Positions 60,697-64,000 of a stretch of DNA of 64,000 nucleotides are shown here, in pieces. A model generated the notes under the pieces. The model was not told the origin of the DNA. It saw nothing but the letters and a program-made list of their open reading frames with translations, and ran no database searches. The DNA is from Shimia sp040225985 (GTDB lineage: Bacteria > Pseudomonadota > Alphaproteobacteria > Rhodobacterales > Rhodobacteraceae). Within the stretch, counting starts at the first letter, position 1. Each line of letters begins with the position of its first letter. The DNA lies in NCBI RefSeq assembly GCF_040225985.1, contig NZ_JBBPEU010000002.1, positions 310,001 to 374,000 on the forward strand, read 5' to 3'. A program made the position numbers and the translations under genes.

Positions 60697-61701
60697 TTAC
60701 ATGGACGCGTTGATGGCCTGTGCCGCGTCGATGTTTTCCTGTCCGACGTCATCGGCGAACTTGTCCCAGACGGGCTTCATCGTATCGACCCATTTCTGGC
60801 GCTGTTCTGCGGTCAGGGTGCGGATGGTGCCGCCCGCGTCCACGATCGACTGTTTTGCGGCGTTGTTAACCGCGGTCGACTCGGCGTTGCGCAGCTCGGT
60901 CACCTCGGCCAGGATGGTCAGGAACTGGTCACGCACGTCCGCGTCGAGGCTGTCCAGCCAGTCGACCGAGGTCACGACCAGATAGTCGATGATGCCGTGG
61001 TTGGTTTCGGTGATGCCGTCCTGCACCTCGAAGAACTTCTTGCCGTAGATGTTCGACCAGGTGTTTTCCTGACCGTCCACAACGCCCTGTTGCAGCGCGC
61101 CGTACACTTCCGAGAAGGCCATTTTCTGGGGCGAGCCACCGATGGCTTCCATTTGCGCGACCAGAACGTCCGACGATTGTACGCGGAATTTCAAACCGTT
61201 CGCATCCGACGGATCAACCAGCGGTTTGTTGGCCGACATCTGCTTCATGCCGTTGTGCCAGTAGGCCAGGCCCTGCAGGCCGCGGCGCTGCATCGAGTCC
61301 AGAAGCGCCTGACCGTTGTCTGATGCCTGGAACGCATCGACTGCGTTCACGTCCTTGAACATGAAAGGCAGGTCGAAAATGCGGAACTGTTTGGTAAATT
61401 TTTCGAACTTCGACAGCGAAGGTGCGGCCAGTTGAACGTCGCCTTGCAGCATCGCCTCAAGCACTTTGTTGTCGTTGTAGAGGGTCGAGTTCGGGAAGAC
61501 TTCCATGCAAGCCTTGCCGTTCATCTCGTCATTCACGCGCTGTTCCAGAAGCGATGCGGCGATCCCTTTGGGGTGCTTGTCGGTGTTGGTGACATGGCTG
61601 AATTTGATAACGATTTCGCCATCGTCACAGGCGGCCTGTGCGGCGGTGCCTGCGGTGACGGCCAGGGCCAGCGCGGTGGCTGCGGTGGTCAGGAATTTCA
61701 T
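60697..61701 (-). CDS. dctP: C4-dicarboxylate-binding periplasmic protein
   Basis: The substrate-binding subunit of the TRAP transporter, 334 residues with signal peptide MKFLTTAATALALAVTAGTAAQA. The DctP core is well preserved: LKFRVQSSDVLVAQMEAIGG (with the Arg that clamps the carboxylate) and MAFSEVYGALQQGVVDGQENTWSN, then DGITETNHGIIDYLVVTS. Malate, succinate and fumarate are the expected ligands by family. GGAGGA precedes the ATG. Upstream lie two matching dyads that may bind a Dct regulator. Confidence 0.93.
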   Translation of the reverse strand: MKFLTTAATALALAVTAGTAAQAACDDGEIVIKFSHVTNTDKHPKGIAASLLEQRVNDEMNGKACMEVFPNSTLYNDNKVLEAMLQGDVQLAAPSLSKFEKFTKQFRIFDLPFMFKDVNAVDAFQASDNGQALLDSMQRRGLQGLAYWHNGMKQMSANKPLVDPSDANGLKFRVQSSDVLVAQMEAIGGSPQKMAFSEVYGALQQGVVDGQENTWSNIYGKKFFEVQDGITETNHGIIDYLVVTSVDWLDSLDADVRDQFLTILAEVTELRNAESTAVNNAAKQSIVDAGGTIRTLTAEQRQKWVDTMKPVWDKFADDVGQENIDAAQAINASM

Positions 61702-61895
61702 TGGGTCTCCTCCCGGTTTTCATTCCAAAATTATGTCGGTTGCGCCCGGATCGGGCGGTGCCACAAAACAGTGACAATCGGCGCAAACCCGCTCAAGCTT
61801 TTGTTTCAATTTTGCACAGCAATAGGCAAAGCTGTTTATTTTCATGGCTTTGGATGGCATTTCTCATCACGCCTGCGTGACCCTCCAAAGGTAAC

Positions 61896-61944
61896 GTGCG
61901 GATTTTCACACAACAGGTTTTGCATCTGTGCGGTTTTTCGCACA
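61896..61944. promoter_or_regulatory. Tandem dyads in the dctP-desaturase gap
   Basis: GTGCG-GATTTT-CACAC (61896-61911, one arm mismatch) and TGTGCG-GTTTTT-CGCACA (61927-61944, perfect) share GTGCGGWTTTTC. Their centres are 32 bases apart, three helical turns. They stand about 195-245 bases before dctP and 100-150 before the desaturase gene. The rest of the 346-base gap holds no gene; AT-rich stretches at 61720-61870 could contain the dctP promoter. Confidence 0.55.
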
Positions 61945-62047
61945 AATTTTCAAAGTGACGCAGCGTGACTCGTTTTGCGCAAACCTGTTGGGAAAGGGCG
62001 CGGGTCTCTGCTAAGTTGCCGTTCAGGCTTCACTGGCGAGGCACAGC

Positions 62048-63142
62048 ATGAGCATGGAACCGACCAAATCGGCGAAACAGGGTATTTCGGTACAATCCCG
62101 GCGCCACAACGAAATGCGCAAAGAGGCCCTGCGCGCGCATCCAGAGTTGCACGCCCTCGCGGGCACCGAGCCGCGCACGGCGCTGGCGCTGCCGGTGCTT
62201 CTGGCCTTGCAATGGGGCATGGCGTGGTTGGTTTCCGATGGCGGAGTCCTTGTGGTCGGGCTGACCGCATTCCTGATCGGACAACTGGTCTATCATTCGG
62301 CTGCCTCTCTGATACACGAAACCTGTCACAAACTGGTGTTTCGCGGCGACAGGGCCAAGCTGGCCTTCGACCTCGGGCTTGAGGTCATCCTGACATCCTA
62401 TGGCAAACAGCTGATCTATCAGCACCAGCACGTGACCAGCCACCACCCCTATGTCGGCGATTACGAGCGTGACTACGAACACGAAGACATCTGCGCCCTT
62501 CAGGCCCGCCAGTACGTGCGGCGCACCCATCCGGCGCTGCAACGAGGTCTGACGATCCTGACCCTGATCCTGCATTCCCTGCCGCTGGGGTTCATGCTGG
62601 GCGATTACATCCTGCCGCGCCTTTATGCATTGGCGTCGGGCCGACCCGTGCAGGACCCCGTGCCACGGTTCGGCGGCACCGCGCCAAGCCTCTCGGACAT
62701 GGCGCCCTTTATCCTTGTTTCGGCCCTGTCGAACCTGACCCTGTTCCTGCTGCTGGGCCCTTGGGCGCTTTTGTATCACATCTGGTCGCTGTCTTTCTTT
62801 CTGGGCAAGATGGGCATCTCCAATCTTGGCCAGTCACTCAGCGAACACCCCGGCACGGATGACATCAACCCCACAAGGTCAACCTATGGACCTATCAACT
62901 GGCTGTTGTTCAACACCGGCTATCACAACGAGCATCACAGCTTTCCCAACGTCCCCTGGACCCGCCTGTCCGCCCTGCACACCGGCGCGCCCGAGGTTTT
63001 TCATGCAGAGGCCGAGAAATCCTATTTTGGCTGCTGGTGGGATCACGTGCGGCGCGACTTTACCGCCAGCCGGGACCTGAAACTGCATGAACATGACCAA
63101 AGTGCCCATTGCGAAGGGCGCGAAAAGGGATGGGCCAGGTAA
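62048..63142 (+). CDS. Fatty acid desaturase, DES/sphingolipid desaturase-like
   Basis: A 364-residue membrane di-iron desaturase/hydroxylase. The three histidine boxes are HETCH (90-94), HVTSHH (128-133) and the late YHNEHHSFPNVPWTRL near 298-313, with membrane spans around 45-85 and 180-260. The third box and its following FPNVPW segment resemble the dihydroceramide delta-4-desaturase (DES) type, so a sphingolipid or other acyl chain may be the substrate; that is an inference. The start follows GAGG at normal spacing. Confidence 0.82.
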   Translation: MSMEPTKSAKQGISVQSRRHNEMRKEALRAHPELHALAGTEPRTALALPVLLALQWGMAWLVSDGGVLVVGLTAFLIGQLVYHSAASLIHETCHKLVFRGDRAKLAFDLGLEVILTSYGKQLIYQHQHVTSHHPYVGDYERDYEHEDICALQARQYVRRTHPALQRGLTILTLILHSLPLGFMLGDYILPRLYALASGRPVQDPVPRFGGTAPSLSDMAPFILVSALSNLTLFLLLGPWALLYHIWSLSFFLGKMGISNLGQSLSEHPGTDDINPTRSTYGPINWLLFNTGYHNEHHSFPNVPWTRLSALHTGAPEVFHAEAEKSYFGCWWDHVRRDFTASRDLKLHEHDQSAHCEGREKGWAR

Positions 63143-63151
63143 TCCTGCCCC

Positions 63152-64000
63152 TCAGTCGCAGATCGGCAGTTCAATGGGCGGCTGTTTGGGCAAAGAGCGC
63201 CGCCATTCATTGATGATCGGCTGGAGTTTGCGCTTGGGCCAGAACTTGGGGGCGCCGATCTCTTGCAGGCACGACGCGTTCCAGTAGAGACCCGAACTGG
63301 ATGGCAAGCGCCCGCCGCGGGCGGATTTGGCCACGGCCTTGATGTCACGCCCTTCGGGATAAATATAGAGCGATGTCGGATTTCCCTCGACCAGGGCCAG
63401 CACCGCGCGCGATTCTTCTGGCGACCACGTGGTGCAGCCGTTGCTGCGCCCACCGGTATAGTTCACCAGCCGCCCGTACGGGACAAACCCCTCTTTGTCG
63501 GCGTGGGGGCTTTCGGGTTTCTTCATACGGCACTGCCACCTCAGAAAAACCGCTTCATGCCCGCCAATCGCGCGTTCGCGGGCATTATTGGTTTCCCCTT
63601 CCCCGTCAAACAGTAGAAACGTGCGATAGAACGGTGTCTTGCGGCCCGCCTCGGTATAGTACCCTTTGAACGAGGTGCGGGACTCAGCCGTGAGATAAGC
63701 CCCGCCCATGGTCAGCTTGGACCCTTCGGCATTGCTAAAGTGTTGTGCGCATTGCCGCCCGTTTGAAAATTTCGCCTTTTGCAGCTTGCGTCCGTTGCCA
63801 TAGCCGGAGGACACCGCCCGGAACACTCGGCTGGATTCACAAATGTAATAGAACCGCCCCGACGGTGCCCCGTTTGACCGCGTGCTGGGGCGCGTGGCAT
63901 CCATCGCGAGGTAACAGGCGTTTTTGATATCCCCGTTGCGCCGTTTCTCGTAATAAAGCGCGCGGGCCCTCTCCAACACCACGGGCGCAATCTGCCCTTC
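63152..64000 (-). CDS. L,D-transpeptidase-like (YkuD-type) protein, 5' end outside window
   Basis: At least 282 residues are visible; the frame stays open to the window edge, so the start lies beyond 64000. The catalytic region appears as YTGGRSNGCTTWSPEE with the likely nucleophile Cys and a preceding His in GGHEAVF, as in murein L,D-transpeptidase catalytic domain proteins that crosslink or trim peptidoglycan or attach lipoproteins. Several other cysteines (AMDATRP, CYLAMD, CRMKK, ASCLQEIG, LPICD) suggest disulfides in an exported protein, but no signal peptide can be seen. It converges with the desaturase gene across nine bases. Confidence 0.65.
   Translation of the reverse strand, partial: EGQIAPVVLERARALYYEKRRNGDIKNACYLAMDATRPSTRSNGAPSGRFYYICESSRVFRAVSSGYGNGRKLQKAKFSNGRQCAQHFSNAEGSKLTMGGAYLTAESRTSFKGYYTEAGRKTPFYRTFLLFDGEGETNNARERAIGGHEAVFLRWQCRMKKPESPHADKEGFVPYGRLVNYTGGRSNGCTTWSPEESRAVLALVEGNPTSLYIYPEGRDIKAVAKSARGGRLPSSSGLYWNASCLQEIGAPKFWPKRKLQPIINEWRRSLPKQPPIELPICD

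Noticed and set aside
61702..61895. Sigma-54 promoter before dctP
   Set aside because: The only TGGCAC (minus strand, near 61755) lacks TTGCA at the required distance; the GG-N10-GC frame is not met.

Overview
The window looks like chromosomal DNA of an alphaproteobacterium of the Rhodobacteraceae, most likely the Roseobacter group. The signs are: high GC; an ALAS-type hemA (glycine plus succinyl-CoA route) behind an FNR/FnrL-type box; a DUF2927 lipoprotein; a PIN-domain gene overlapping an RlmI-like methyltransferase, an arrangement I recall from Rhodobacter; and two tripartite TRAP transporters. I see no insertion sequence, prophage, integrase, plasmid function or CRISPR array. Most of the window is ordinary core genome, and the novel interest lies mainly in its non-coding regulatory structure.

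Layout. 1-4510: acetyltransferase, DUF2927 lipoprotein, a 55-residue membrane protein, a CoxE-like VWA protein, a small membrane protein and an M48 peptidase. 4579-10653 (minus): PIN protein, RlmI-like methyltransferase, a lipoprotein, glnE and small proteins. 10752-13705: YbaK editing protein, DUF302, DUF2852, RDD protein and the N-end-rule transferase bpt. 13819-16100: an accessory-looking module of an exported alpha/beta hydrolase, an exported SnoaL-like protein and an AraC regulator. 16285-23076: a TakP-like TRAP operon (minus) divergent from a Cache-domain histidine kinase and a NarL-type response regulator. 23324-25851: ilvBN behind a promoter, a 15-codon leader peptide rich in Leu/Val/Ile and an attenuator. 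25930-29644: a small protein, an XRE regulator behind tandem palindromes, DUF2189 and an amidase. 29787-36209 (minus): prfB, mrcA, amiC and an aminotransferase. 36265-42214: M48/TPR peptidase, DsbA-like protein, ispG, a RodZ-like protein and hemA. 42463-46092: M20 dipeptidase, then an NTF2-like protein overlapping an FAD oxidoreductase. 46211-48023: two identical tRNA-Asp genes, two tRNA-Val isoacceptors, a HU-family protein and small proteins. 48209-52739: lon with a heat-shock-type promoter, an exported protein and tgt. 52850-58256: SPFH/NfeD pair, a RimB-RimK fusion, two Fe-S assembly proteins, a 2-oxoglutarate oxygenase and tpiA. 58416-63142: a DctPQM-type TRAP operon and a divergent DES-like fatty acid desaturase. 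63152-64000: a 5'-truncated exported L,D-transpeptidase-like gene.

How the parts work together. Envelope growth is represented by mrcA, amiC, the RodZ-like protein, the DsbA-like protein, the M48 peptidases and the YkuD-like protein. Protein quality control is represented by lon, bpt, the SPFH/NfeD pair and the M48 proteins. Carbon uptake is represented by two TRAP systems. Both put an intrinsic terminator between the binding-protein gene and the permease genes, and both have repeated operator-like sites upstream. Regulatory signals that can be read directly include the ilv attenuator, the FNR box placed at about -41 for hemA, the sigma-32-like lon promoter, and paired palindromes before the XRE gene, the DUF2852 gene and both TRAP operons. 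A dispersed structured repeat with compensatory changes in its hairpin fills three intergenic spaces.
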